Source of the DNA: Streptomyces sp. G44
GTDB taxonomy: Bacteria > Actinomycetota > Actinomycetes > Streptomycetales > Streptomycetaceae
DNA length: 64,000 bases
Assembly: GCF_016905445.1 (NCBI RefSeq)
Contig: NZ_JAFEXF010000007.1
Location: forward strand, 35,504-99,503
Reading direction: 5' to 3'
How positions within the stretch are numbered: the stretch's first letter is position 1; each line of letters starts with the position of its first letter. A model generated the notes under the pieces. The model searched no databases, was not told the origin of the DNA, and was given only the letters and a program-made list of their open reading frames with translations. Below, one piece after another: positions 7,677-16,332 of the stretch. The position numbers were made by a program, and so were the translations under genes.

Positions 7677-9263
7677 TCAGCACGCGGGCAGCAGGTCCCG
7701 CATCGGCCGGTCCGGGTCGGCGGTGAGCAGCCGCAGGGCCGCCACCAGGCTTTCGGCGAACTCCCGGACATAGGGCGCCGGGTACTCCGACTCGTAGTGC
7801 AGGACCTGGAGGCGCAGCGACTCGCCCTCGCGCAGCAGCCACATGTGCAGGCCGGGGGAGTCCGCGTCCTCGACCAGGTGATGGAGCCGGACGTCGGTGC
7901 CCTCGCCGAGGCGCAGACCGGCCCCCCACACGTCGTTGTACATGAAGTACACCCCGGGGTCCTTGCGGAACCCGGCGGGCAGGTCCGGCCAGATCCGGCG
8001 GCGGACGAACATGGCGGGCATGTCGCCGTGTGCCGTGGCGCCCAGGATGCTGCGCTGCACGGCGCCGACCAGGTCCCGGAAGCGACCGGAGAGGTCCACG
8101 TCCGTGGTCGGGAAGACACCGTTGGCGAACCAGCCGACGGTGTCCTGGTAGGCGCCGTCCAGCCGGTTCGCGTTGGTCGTCAGGAGCGTGACCCTGGAGC
8201 GCCCGGTGACGTGCGCGACCAGCGCCTTCACCGCCGCCATCGCCACGCAGTACGGCGTGGTGCGCAACGCGTGGGACGCCTCCCGCAGCGTGCGGGCGGC
8301 CTCCGCCGGCACGTCGAGGACGAGCGAGGAGGGCTTCGTCAGCTCGCCGGCGCCCTCGTGGCCGGGCAGGCGCAGCCCGAAGTCCGCCGCTTCCGCGGGC
8401 AGCTGCTGTTGCCAGTAGGCGGTCAGCTCCTCGGCGCGCCCCTCCTCCCAGCGCCGCCACTGCCCGGCGGCCCACTGCGCGTAGTCGCCGCGGCCGCCCT
8501 CGGGGGCGGGCAGTTCACCGCTCCGGTAGGCGGCGGACAGGTCGCGGACGAAGATGTCCAGCGACCAACCGTCGGCGATCATGTGGTCGAAGACCAGGAC
8601 CAGCATGTGGTCCTCGGTGTCGCGCCGCACGGCCAGGGCACGCCACAGCGGCGCCCGCCCGCGGTCGAAGGGCCGGCGCACGTACTCGCGCAGGAACGCG
8701 TCGAGTTCGGTGTCCGGCACCCCGGGCCGGTCCACGGTCTCCAGGCTCACGCGGGGCTCCGGCTCCACCGCCAGGACCGCCCGGTCCCCCTCGGCGCGAA
8801 CAGCGGTCCGCAGCGAGTCGTGGCGCTCCGCGACGCGGCGCAGGGCCGTGCCGAGCCGGTCGGTGTCCAGCGGGCCGGTGACCCGGTACACGGCGTGGAA
8901 CTGGAGCAGGGGCGCGCGCGGATCGCGCAGCGCCGACAGGAGCGCCCACTCCTGGGCCATGGCGGCGCGCCCGCGGTGGCCGCCGTCCCGGTCGGTGTCC
9001 GCGCGCGGGGCGGCGGCCCGCTCCGCGCTGACGTGCCCGGCGACGTCGGCGATGCTGCGGGCGGTGAAGAAGACCTGCGGGGGCACCTTCACGCCCAGCT
9101 CGCGTTCGATGCGGCCGAGGACCTGGAGGGCGAGGATGCTGTCTCCGCCCATGTCGTAGAAGTTGTCCTCGGCGAGGAGGGACTCGTCCTCCAGGACGGC
9201 GCGGTGGATGCCGAGCACGGCGTCGTGGACGGCCGCGGGGCCGGTCTCTGCTGCGAGAGTCAT
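7677..9263 (-). CDS. NRPS PCP-condensation didomain (528 aa)
   Basis: Residues 10-80 are a carrier domain with the phosphopantetheine motif MGGDS (Ser42). Residues 95-525 are a condensation domain with RHDSLRTAV, the active-site region FDHMIADGW (about 223-231) and VGWFANGVF. The usual HHxxxDG is DHxxxDG here: the first His is Asp, while the catalytic second His and the DG are kept. No A or TE domain is present. Those functions are encoded by the two genes upstream in the operon, with which it overlaps (ATGA at 9260). It probably receives the amino acid activated by the free-standing A domain and condenses it with a second amine or acyl partner. Confidence 0.88.
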   Translation of the reverse strand: MTLAAETGPAAVHDAVLGIHRAVLEDESLLAEDNFYDMGGDSILALQVLGRIERELGVKVPPQVFFTARSIADVAGHVSAERAAAPRADTDRDGGHRGRAAMAQEWALLSALRDPRAPLLQFHAVYRVTGPLDTDRLGTALRRVAERHDSLRTAVRAEGDRAVLAVEPEPRVSLETVDRPGVPDTELDAFLREYVRRPFDRGRAPLWRALAVRRDTEDHMLVLVFDHMIADGWSLDIFVRDLSAAYRSGELPAPEGGRGDYAQWAAGQWRRWEEGRAEELTAYWQQQLPAEAADFGLRLPGHEGAGELTKPSSLVLDVPAEAARTLREASHALRTTPYCVAMAAVKALVAHVTGRSRVTLLTTNANRLDGAYQDTVGWFANGVFPTTDVDLSGRFRDLVGAVQRSILGATAHGDMPAMFVRRRIWPDLPAGFRKDPGVYFMYNDVWGAGLRLGEGTDVRLHHLVEDADSPGLHMWLLREGESLRLQVLHYESEYPAPYVREFAESLVAALRLLTADPDRPMRDLLPAC

Positions 9264-9991
9264 CGTTCCTCCTCCAGGGGGGCCGGGCAGTACTGCGCGT
9301 AGAACTCCTCGATCACCGAGGTGACCGGTCCGTCGGGGCGCACCACGTCGGCGTGCGCGCCGTCCATCAGGACGCAGGAGAACAGGGGATGGCGGCGGGC
9401 GAGCAGCGCCGCCCGCTCGGCCTCCGGGAGCACATGGCTGTCACGCGGCACCACCATCAGCACCGGGATGCCGGCGGCCGTCACCATGTCCAGGAGGTGG
9501 GTGTAGTCGTACTCCCACTTCAGGAAGCTCGACTCCGCCCACGGGCCGCCCTCGATCCGGTGGGGGCGCCGCTCCAGGGACTGGTCGAGCAGGACGAGGC
9601 TGCGCACCCGCCCCGGTCCCATGACGGCCGCGTACACGAGCCCGACGAGGGCGCCGTAGGAGTACCCGATCACGTGCGCGGGCGAGGGCAGCACGTCGGT
9701 GAGGCGGTGCACGTCGGCCGCGTAGTCCAGGGGGGAGTAGCCCCAGACGGGAGCGGGGCTCGGGTGGTGGTCGCGGAGGGTGGGCAGCAGCGCGATCCGG
9801 CCCTCGCCGCACAGCGCGTCGCTCAGGAAGCGCAGCCGGTCCCTGTCGTCCTCCAGGCCGTGCAGCAGCAGCAGGGGGGCGCCGGCGCCCGGGACGCCGG
9901 GCCGGCCGGGGACCACCTCGTGGTCGAGCAGCGCCACGTGGTCGAAGGCGCGCAGATAGGGGGTGGGCGGTGTGAACTGCGGCTCAGCCAT
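9260..9991 (-). CDS. Alpha/beta hydrolase, thioesterase-like (243 aa)
   Basis: The oxyanion segment LLLHGLEDD (about 41-49), the nucleophile elbow GYSYG with Ser111, and a late GAHAD histidine identify an alpha/beta-hydrolase. A GGGAGGA ribosome site precedes ATG 9991. The start overlaps the A-domain gene by 8 nt and the stop overlaps the PCP-C gene, so it is translationally coupled on both sides. In this context it is likely the releasing or editing thioesterase of the split NRPS, which lacks an embedded TE domain. A freestanding hydrolase acting on a side intermediate is also possible. Confidence 0.8.
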   Translation of the reverse strand: MAEPQFTPPTPYLRAFDHVALLDHEVVPGRPGVPGAGAPLLLLHGLEDDRDRLRFLSDALCGEGRIALLPTLRDHHPSPAPVWGYSPLDYAADVHRLTDVLPSPAHVIGYSYGALVGLVYAAVMGPGRVRSLVLLDQSLERRPHRIEGGPWAESSFLKWEYDYTHLLDMVTAAGIPVLMVVPRDSHVLPEAERAALLARRHPLFSCVLMDGAHADVVRPDGPVTSVIEEFYAQYCPAPLEEER

Positions 9992-11567
9992 CGCTGTCCT
10001 CCCACGCGGCGGCCAGGGCGCTGCGGTCGATCTTGCCGTTGACGGTGCGGGGCAGTTCGTCGACCACCCGGTAGCGGGCGGGCTGCATGTACGAGGGCAG
10101 CTTCGCCGCCGTGTGCCGGCGCAGCTCCCGCACGTCAGGTGCCGTGCCCTCGCGGACGAGCAGGGCGCAGTACAGGCGCTGCGTCCCGTCGGCCGACGTG
10201 CGGGGGAGCGCCACCGCCTCGACGACCGAGGGGTGGGAGCGCACCGCGCTCTCGATGTCGCCCAACTCGACGCGGTGGCCTCGGAGTTTGACCTGTAGAT
10301 CGGCGCGGCCGTGATAGACCAGGTCGCCTTCGACGGTACGGCTGACCAGGTCGCCCGACCGGTAGTAGCGCGTCCCCTCGGGGCCGGGCGGGAGGCGGAC
10401 GAAGCGCTCCTCGTTCAGCTCCGGCCGGTTGAGGTAACCCGACGTCACCTGTGGTCCGCCCAGGAGCAGTTCACCGACGGCTCCGGGCTCGGTCACCTCC
10501 TGTCCGTCCGGTCCGGCGACGCGGACCGCGAAGCCGGGCAGGGCCGTGCCGATGACGGAGTCGTCGCCGTCGACGTCGGCGCGGGTGACGCGGTGGAACG
10601 TGGCGTGGACGGTGACCTCGGTGATGCCGTACATGTTCACCAGCCGGGGCCGGTCCAGGCCGTGGACGTCCACCCACTCGCGCAGGACGGCGGGGGTGAG
10701 CTTCTCGCCGCCGAAGACGACGTACCGCAGGTCTGGCAGGCGGGCCCCGGTGGCGGCCCGGCCGCGGACGAGCATGCCGAACGCCGTGGGTGTCTGGTTC
10801 ACGACCGTGATCCGCTCCTCGGCCAGCAGCTCCACGAGTTGCTCGGGGGCGCGGGTGACCCAGGACGGCGGCACGACGACGGCACCGGCCGTGGACAGGG
10901 CGCCCCAGACCTCCCACACGGAGAAGTCGAAGGCCAGCGAGTGGAACAGCAGCCACCGGTCCGAGCGGGAGACGTCGAACAGCCCCCGGGCGGCGTCGAG
11001 CAGGGCGATGACGCTCTCGTGGCGGACCGGGACACCCTTGGGCACCCCGGTGGTGCCGGAGGTGTAGATGACGTAGGCGCAGTCGTCCGCCGAGGGCCGG
11101 CTGGCCGCCGCCGCGGGGTCCGTCCCGGGCGGCTCGGTCGGTGAACGGTGGCGCAGGGCGGCCAGTTCGTCCGCGCCGGTGCGGGTCAGCGCCTCGCCCC
11201 AGGCGGCGTCCGCCTCGCCGACCAGATGGCGGACCCCGCTGTCGGCGACGATGAACGCGTTGCGCTCGGCAGGATTGCGGGGGTCGAGCGGGACGTACGC
11301 GGCGCCCGAACGCAGGATGCCGAGGATCGCCGCGATGGCGTCGCGGCCGGCCTCCATCCGCAGCGCGACCCGGTCTCCGGGGGCCACCCCCTCTTCCCGC
11401 AGCCGCCGGGCGACGCGCAGGCTCCACCCGTCGAGTTCGCGGTAGGTGGTCCGGCCGGTCTCGTCCGTGACGGCGGTGCCGTCCGGATGCCCGGTCGCGC
11501 TGTCGGCGAAGACGTCGACCAGCGTGCGGCGCGGCCGCGGATCCGGCGCCGTCGATGGGGCGTTCAT
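9984..11567 (-). CDS. Stand-alone NRPS adenylation domain, predicted L-threonine (527 aa)
   Basis: The full set of A-domain motifs is present: YIYTSGTTGVPKG, the FDFSVWE core, NMYGITE, YYRSGD, GRADLQVKLRGHRVE and the terminal NGKID lysine motif. Read against PheA, the specificity pocket is D-F-W-N-V-G-M-V-H-K. This differs only at position 299 from the known threonine code DFWNIGMVHK. The start is ATG 11567 behind AGAGGTGG. The open frame extends further upstream without a better start. It heads a leftward operon with the TE-like, PCP-C and methyltransferase genes and is divergent from the dioxygenase operon. It should load Thr onto the PCP of the downstream gene. Confidence 0.9.
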   Translation of the reverse strand: MNAPSTAPDPRPRRTLVDVFADSATGHPDGTAVTDETGRTTYRELDGWSLRVARRLREEGVAPGDRVALRMEAGRDAIAAILGILRSGAAYVPLDPRNPAERNAFIVADSGVRHLVGEADAAWGEALTRTGADELAALRHRSPTEPPGTDPAAAASRPSADDCAYVIYTSGTTGVPKGVPVRHESVIALLDAARGLFDVSRSDRWLLFHSLAFDFSVWEVWGALSTAGAVVVPPSWVTRAPEQLVELLAEERITVVNQTPTAFGMLVRGRAATGARLPDLRYVVFGGEKLTPAVLREWVDVHGLDRPRLVNMYGITEVTVHATFHRVTRADVDGDDSVIGTALPGFAVRVAGPDGQEVTEPGAVGELLLGGPQVTSGYLNRPELNEERFVRLPPGPEGTRYYRSGDLVSRTVEGDLVYHGRADLQVKLRGHRVELGDIESAVRSHPSVVEAVALPRTSADGTQRLYCALLVREGTAPDVRELRRHTAAKLPSYMQPARYRVVDELPRTVNGKIDRSALAAAWEDSDG

Positions 11568-11909
11568 TTCCACCTCTGATCCAGTACGTGTGTGCAGTGG
11601 GCGCCGATGCGGTCGAGCACGCGGAAGCGGGCGCGACGTGGTCGCGCGAGGGCCACCGAGGCGCGGCGGAGGATGAGTTGGCGGGCGAGGCCGCTCGTCG
11701 AAGGCGGGTGGACGACGCGGTGCGCACCGGAGGCCGGCCCGCCTGCCGCTGAACCATACAGTGATCAATTAGGTCGCCGGTGTGACGCCCGTCTCATGTT
11801 CGAGGCCCGAGTCGAGGCGTCCGGAAAAGTCGGGGAAGTGGGCGGAATGGGAGGCTCCGAATTTGCTCTGCCTGCCCAACGCAAAGACGGAGCAAAATCG
11901 TTCGGCGGG

Positions 11910-11926
11910 CATATGATCCACATCAC
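11910..11926 (+). promoter_or_regulatory. Candidate operator shared by both divergent regions of the cluster
   Basis: CATATGATCCACATCAC lies in the 474-bp region between the A-domain gene and the divergent dioxygenase gene. It matches 22247-22263 at 13 of 17 positions (CATRTGAT..A.ATCAC). The surrounding 11.88-11.99 kb is AT-rich for this genome, as expected for promoters. Confidence 0.4.
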
Positions 11927-12041
11927 AGTGACTTTCCGTGGCGAGATTGCATCATAGAGTTCGATCTTGTCCGGCCGTCGCCGATCAAACCAACGGCGCC
12001 CCGGACCAACTGTCTTCACCACGTGACTGGGGGGCCAAAAC

Positions 12042-13136
12042 GTGCACTCTCCCGTTCGACCAGAGGCCCTTCCCGCGAATTCACGGGCCGCCCCTTTGGG
12101 AAACGGCTGGCTGGGTTCTTCCCTGGCTGCCCGAGAACAAGAATGGCGCCTTCCCATGCCGGGTGAGGTGGCCGACGAACTGCTGGCCGCCGCCCGTGCG
12201 GTGCTGGCCGCGGGCGGCCGTCCGCACCTCGCCTCCCCTCGGCCCGCCGGCCTCGGCCGCACCGAGGGGTTCGTGAGCGAACTCCGGCGCAGACTCGCCG
12301 GACGTCCCGGCTTCGTGGTCGTCTCGGACGTTCCTGTGGAAGCGGAGGATCCGCAGGAGACCGAGATGCTCTACTGGCTCCTCGGCCTGCTCCTCGGGCG
12401 CCCGGTGTCCCAGAGCCGCAAGGGCGACCTGCTCGGCCGGGTCGAGGACCGCGGCGCCGACATCGGCAGCCCGGTCCAGCGCGGCTACGAGAGCTCCGCC
12501 GCGCTGCCTTTCCACGCCGACCGCACCGATGTCATCGGCCTGTTGTGCGTCCGGCCGGCGGCGTCCGGGGGACTGAGCCGCATCGTGTCCTCCAAGACCG
12601 TTCACGACCTGCTGCTCTCCGAGTCCGAGGAGCTGCTGGCGGAGCTGTACCGGCCTTTCCCGAACGACCGGCGCGGCGAGGAACAGCCCGGGGAGGCCCC
12701 CTGGTCGGGCATCCCGGTGTTCAGCCGCACCGGCGACGATTTCGCCGCGCGTTACCTGCGGCGCTTCATCGAGGGGTCGCAGCGCCACGACACGGCACCG
12801 CGGCTCACCGGGCGCCAGCTCGCCGCGATGGACGCGCTCGACGCGGTCCTGGAGCGGCCGGGCGTCTCGCTCGACATGGAACTGCGCCGGGGCGACCTGC
12901 AACTCATCAACAACTTCCATCTGCTGCACGCCCGCTCCGCCTTCGCGGACGGCGGCGGCCGGGGACGGCTGCTGCTGCGCCTGTGGCTGGCCTTCGCGCA
13001 GAGCCCCGAACTCCCCGCTCACTACGCCTCGTTGTACGGCGCGGTGGCCGCGGGAACCTACCGGGGCGGCGTCTGGCCGGAAGGCGCCCTGCCCGACACC
13101 CTGGGCCGCCCGGTCGCCGAACTCGGCCTGGGATAA
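12042..13136 (+). CDS. TauD/TfdA-type Fe(II)/2-oxoglutarate dioxygenase (364 aa)
   Basis: The iron-binding HxD occurs in PFHADRTD and the distal histidine in NNFHLLHARSAF, with an RLLLRLWL arginine segment after it. This is the order found in the TauD and clavaminate-synthase-like family. Such enzymes hydroxylate or desaturate amino acids and peptides. The length of 364 is usual. The start is GTG 12042 behind TGGGGGG. It opens the rightward operon of the cluster. A free amino acid or a carrier-bound residue is the probable substrate. Confidence 0.85.
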   Translation: MHSPVRPEALPANSRAAPLGNGWLGSSLAAREQEWRLPMPGEVADELLAAARAVLAAGGRPHLASPRPAGLGRTEGFVSELRRRLAGRPGFVVVSDVPVEAEDPQETEMLYWLLGLLLGRPVSQSRKGDLLGRVEDRGADIGSPVQRGYESSAALPFHADRTDVIGLLCVRPAASGGLSRIVSSKTVHDLLLSESEELLAELYRPFPNDRRGEEQPGEAPWSGIPVFSRTGDDFAARYLRRFIEGSQRHDTAPRLTGRQLAAMDALDAVLERPGVSLDMELRRGDLQLINNFHLLHARSAFADGGGRGRLLLRLWLAFAQSPELPAHYASLYGAVAAGTYRGGVWPEGALPDTLGRPVAELGLG

Positions 13137-13380
13137 AGGCAATCACGTCCCGGCCCGACCGGGACGGGCCCGGCGTATCCCCCATTGTTTTCCACCCGAT
13201 CGCGGCGAGTCCCGATGCACGAGTTATCGGTGTGCCCATTCCGTGACGGCGTCCTCTCGAATTGCGCCGTGCCGTCGATTGCCTCTCCCTTTTCCCTTTG
13301 TGGAGCTTCCCTGTACGGAGCTGCCCCTTTTTCGCACGGTCATCCCACGATGCCCGACAATGACGAGAGAGCACATTTGC

Positions 13381-14112
13381 ATGCCCAATTTCGACCCTAA
13401 CCTCTACAATCGGGATGGCTTTCACCCGCTCCCCGGTCTCCTCGCGGAGGCCGACGTGCACCGAGCCGTGGAATTCTTCGACCGCCTCGACGGCGCGGCG
13501 GAGGTCCCGCCCTCCTACGAGGCCGAGTACGACGAGGGCGACGGCCTGCGCCGGCTGCGCAAGCTGCGGCGCCTGCTGTGGAACGACCCGCAGATCTGGG
13601 GACCGCTGCTCAACCGCGCCGGCGTCCCGGCCCTGGCGCGCGAGGTCATCGGCGAGGATGCCGCGGTGGTCTTCCACGCCGCCTTCCTCAAGCCCGCCCT
13701 CGTCGGCACCGAAGTGGCCCTGCACCAGGACCAGGCACTGTGGAGCCACCAGTACCCGAAGGCGTTCAGCGTGTGGTTCGCGCTGACCGAGGTCTCACCG
13801 GCCAACGGCGGCCTCTTCGGCAGCCGCGGCTCGCACGGCGGCGGCCACATCCCGCACCGGGCCCGGCCCTCCTACCGCTGGCACGACAGCCTCGACGCCG
13901 CCGAGGACGGCCTCGACGAGCCCGTCCAGTTCCGCCTCGCCCCCGGCGACGGGGTGATGTGGGACCGGTACTTCGCCCACGGCAGCGCCGCCAACACCTC
14001 ACCCCGCGACCGACGGGGCATGGTCGTCGTCCTCGCCGACGCCTCCTCGCCCGAGTTCCGGGCCAAGGACAGCTTCCCGCTGGCCGACCTGGCGGCCCTG
14101 GGGGCCGGCTGA
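13381..14112 (+). CDS. Phytanoyl-CoA dioxygenase-family oxygenase (243 aa)
   Basis: ALHQDQALW carries the HxD of a PhyH-type Fe(II)/2OG oxygenase, and YFAHGSAANTS supplies the distal histidine. The protein is a single domain of 243 residues. I chose ATG 13381. An ATG at 13360 would add seven residues. The gene lies 244 bp after the first dioxygenase and 1 bp before the synthase gene, in one transcription unit. Two different oxygenases in one small cluster suggest two separate hydroxylation or oxidative steps. Confidence 0.83.
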   Translation: MPNFDPNLYNRDGFHPLPGLLAEADVHRAVEFFDRLDGAAEVPPSYEAEYDEGDGLRRLRKLRRLLWNDPQIWGPLLNRAGVPALAREVIGEDAAVVFHAAFLKPALVGTEVALHQDQALWSHQYPKAFSVWFALTEVSPANGGLFGSRGSHGGGHIPHRARPSYRWHDSLDAAEDGLDEPVQFRLAPGDGVMWDRYFAHGSAANTSPRDRRGMVVVLADASSPEFRAKDSFPLADLAALGAG

Positions 14113-14113
14113 C

Positions 14114-15538
14114 ATGACCGAACACACTGCGGCCCCTCCGGCCGGTGGAGGACAGATGACCCGCATCATCGACAGCACCCTGCGCGAAGGCATGCAATCG
14201 GCCCATGGCCGCTTCACCGTCGGCCAGAGCGTGGAGATCGCCACCCTCCTGGCCCGCTCCGGCGTCGACATGATCGAGTGCGGCCACCCCGCCGTCGACG
14301 GGGACGAACTCCTGCGCGTCGCGGCCGTCGTGGAGGCCGCCGACGCCACCCCCGTACTGGCCCACGCGCGTGCCCACGCCGGCGACATCGAAGCCGTCGC
14401 CAAGACCGGCGCCCCCTGGATCGGCATCTTCCTCGGCGTCAACGAGACCTCCCGTCAGTACCGGCTGCCCGGGCGCACCCTGGCCCACCTGTACGAGACG
14501 ATCCGGCAGTCCGTCACCCACGCCCGGGACCTGGGGCTGCGGGTGCGGTTCACGGTGGAGGACAGCAGCCGCACCGACCCCGACCAGCTGGTCGAGGCGT
14601 ACCTCATCGCCGTCGAGGCGGGCGCCGAACGGATCTGCTTCGCGGACACCCTCGGCATCCTGGAACCCCAGGAGACCGCCGACCGGGTGAGGACCCTGCG
14701 CAAGCGCTGTCCGGGCACCGACATCGAGGTGCACCTGCACGACGACCGGGGGCTCGCCCTCGCCAACGCCCTGGCCGCGATGGACGCCGGCGCCGACTGG
14801 GTGTCCACCTCCGTCAACGGCCTCGGGGAGCGGGCCGGCATCACCGACCTGGCCACGCTGCTGGTCAACCTCCACCACCGCGGCACGCGCCCGCTGGTGG
14901 ACGGCACCCTGCTGGGCGACCTCAGCCGCCGCGTCGGCGCCTACTCCCGCTCCATGCCCGACCACCGACGGCCCGTCGTGGGCCGCGACGTCTTCCACCA
15001 CGTCGCGAAGCTGCACGTACAGGCCGTCGAGCGGGAGCCCGGCTCGTACGAGTGGCTGGACCCGGCCGAGGTCGGCCGCACCCGCAGCCTCACCCGCCCC
15101 GGCCTGCCGGCCGACCCCGCCGACTGGATCGTCAGCCCGCAGATCATCTCCGCCACCGAGCTGCGCCACCACCGGGCGGGCCCCGGCCAGCGCTTCGTGA
15201 TGGTCGACAACCGCTTCGTCCCGGGCGCGGACCAGTACTGCATCGCCCGGCGCGTGCCGCGCATGGACGACTACGGCGCCGGCCACGTCGACACGCACGT
15301 CCACCACTGCGACAGCCTCTTCATGTTCCTCGGCGACGAGCCCGACTACAGCGGCCTGTCCGTCGAAGTGACCCTGGGCGAGCGCGTCTTCCCCGTGCAG
15401 AGCCCCGCGTCCGTCTTCATCCCGGCGGGCGTCCCGCACGGCTACCGGGTGGTCGACGGCGCCGGCACCTACCTCAACCACGTCCTCGCGGGCGAATACA
15501 ACTCCAGCCTGCTCGACCCCCTTGGGAGCACCCGATGA
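14114..15538 (+). CDS. Alkylmalate/homocitrate-synthase-like enzyme fused to a cupin (474 aa)
   Basis: Residues 15-290 are a DRE-TIM (HMGL-like) barrel: IIDSTLREGMQ, metal-binding VHLHDDRG, and NGLGERAG. These enzymes condense acetyl-CoA with 2-oxo acids (isopropylmalate, homocitrate, phosphonomethylmalate synthases). Instead of the LeuA regulatory domain, the C-terminal 90 residues look like a cupin with HVHHCD and PAGVPHGYRV metal ligands. The start is ATG 14114 one base after the previous stop. ATG 14156 has its own GGTGGAGG and would start at MTRIIDSTLREG, so either is possible. Next to an aconitase it suggests a TCA/leucine-like chain extension making the unusual acid of this cluster. 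Confidence 0.82.
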   Translation: MTEHTAAPPAGGGQMTRIIDSTLREGMQSAHGRFTVGQSVEIATLLARSGVDMIECGHPAVDGDELLRVAAVVEAADATPVLAHARAHAGDIEAVAKTGAPWIGIFLGVNETSRQYRLPGRTLAHLYETIRQSVTHARDLGLRVRFTVEDSSRTDPDQLVEAYLIAVEAGAERICFADTLGILEPQETADRVRTLRKRCPGTDIEVHLHDDRGLALANALAAMDAGADWVSTSVNGLGERAGITDLATLLVNLHHRGTRPLVDGTLLGDLSRRVGAYSRSMPDHRRPVVGRDVFHHVAKLHVQAVEREPGSYEWLDPAEVGRTRSLTRPGLPADPADWIVSPQIISATELRHHRAGPGQRFVMVDNRFVPGADQYCIARRVPRMDDYGAGHVDTHVHHCDSLFMFLGDEPDYSGLSVEVTLGERVFPVQSPASVFIPAGVPHGYRVVDGAGTYLNHVLAGEYNSSLLDPLGSTR

Positions 15539-16329
15539 CCGTCCGGACCGAGAACACCAAGGCCGCCGCCTGGGACCTGATCGGCTCCCTGTTCTGGGAG
15601 TCGGGCCGCACCACGGCCAAGCCCAGCGACGAGGAGATCGGCCTCTTCCTCGACGGCATCCGCCCGGGCGACCGCTGCACCGTCGTCGGCGCCTCCACCA
15701 AGGACCTCGTCGAGGCGCTGCTGGAGCTCGGCGCCGAGGTCACGGTCGTCGACTTCTCCCAGCGCATGTGCGACGACCTGCGGGCCGCGCTGCCCGAGGG
15801 CTCCTGCCGCGTCCAGCGGCACGACATCACCGGGCGGGCACCGCAGGCACTGCGCGGCACCCAGCAGTTCGTGCTCAACGACCGCCTGGTCAACCGGTTC
15901 GGCGAGACGGAGGCCCGCAAGGGCCTGGAGGGCATGCTCGACCTGCTCGCCGACGGCGGGCAGGTGCGCGCCTCCATCAAGCTGGGCCTGTACCCGATGG
16001 ACGAGCGGATGATCGCCGCCGGCCGCGAGCGCGGCACCCTGGACGACTTCTACGACGCCCGTACCAAGGTCATCGACTTCGCCGCCGCCGGTGACGTCCT
16101 CACCGACTCGCTGCTGCCCCACGGCGACATCGACCCCGAGCTGCTGCTCCAGTGGTACCGCGGCCGCGGACAGGAACAGCGCTTCGACCACGAGGACGTC
16201 ACCGCCCTGCTGGCCGCCGCCGACGTCGAGGGCCGCCGCCTCGAACTCGTCGCCGACACGGAGTTCGGGCAGGCGCCGAAGACCCGCATGTACACCGCGG
16301 CCGCCGTCCGCCCCGGCCGGGGCGCCTGA
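15535..16329 (+). CDS. SAM-methyltransferase-fold protein (264 aa)
   Basis: CTVVGASTKDLVEALL followed by GAEVTVVDFSQRM is the SAM-binding first half of a class I methyltransferase. LADGGQVRASIKLGLYPMD corresponds to the post-motif strand. The canonical GxGxG is relaxed to VGASTKD, so cofactor use is less certain than for the methyltransferase at 6834. It overlaps the upstream synthase by ATGA and is 3 bp from the amidotransferase gene, so all are co-translated. Its substrate is probably the acid made by its neighbours. Confidence 0.65.
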   Translation: MTVRTENTKAAAWDLIGSLFWESGRTTAKPSDEEIGLFLDGIRPGDRCTVVGASTKDLVEALLELGAEVTVVDFSQRMCDDLRAALPEGSCRVQRHDITGRAPQALRGTQQFVLNDRLVNRFGETEARKGLEGMLDLLADGGQVRASIKLGLYPMDERMIAAGRERGTLDDFYDARTKVIDFAAAGDVLTDSLLPHGDIDPELLLQWYRGRGQEQRFDHEDVTALLAAADVEGRRLELVADTEFGQAPKTRMYTAAAVRPGRGA

Positions 16330-16332
16330 CCC

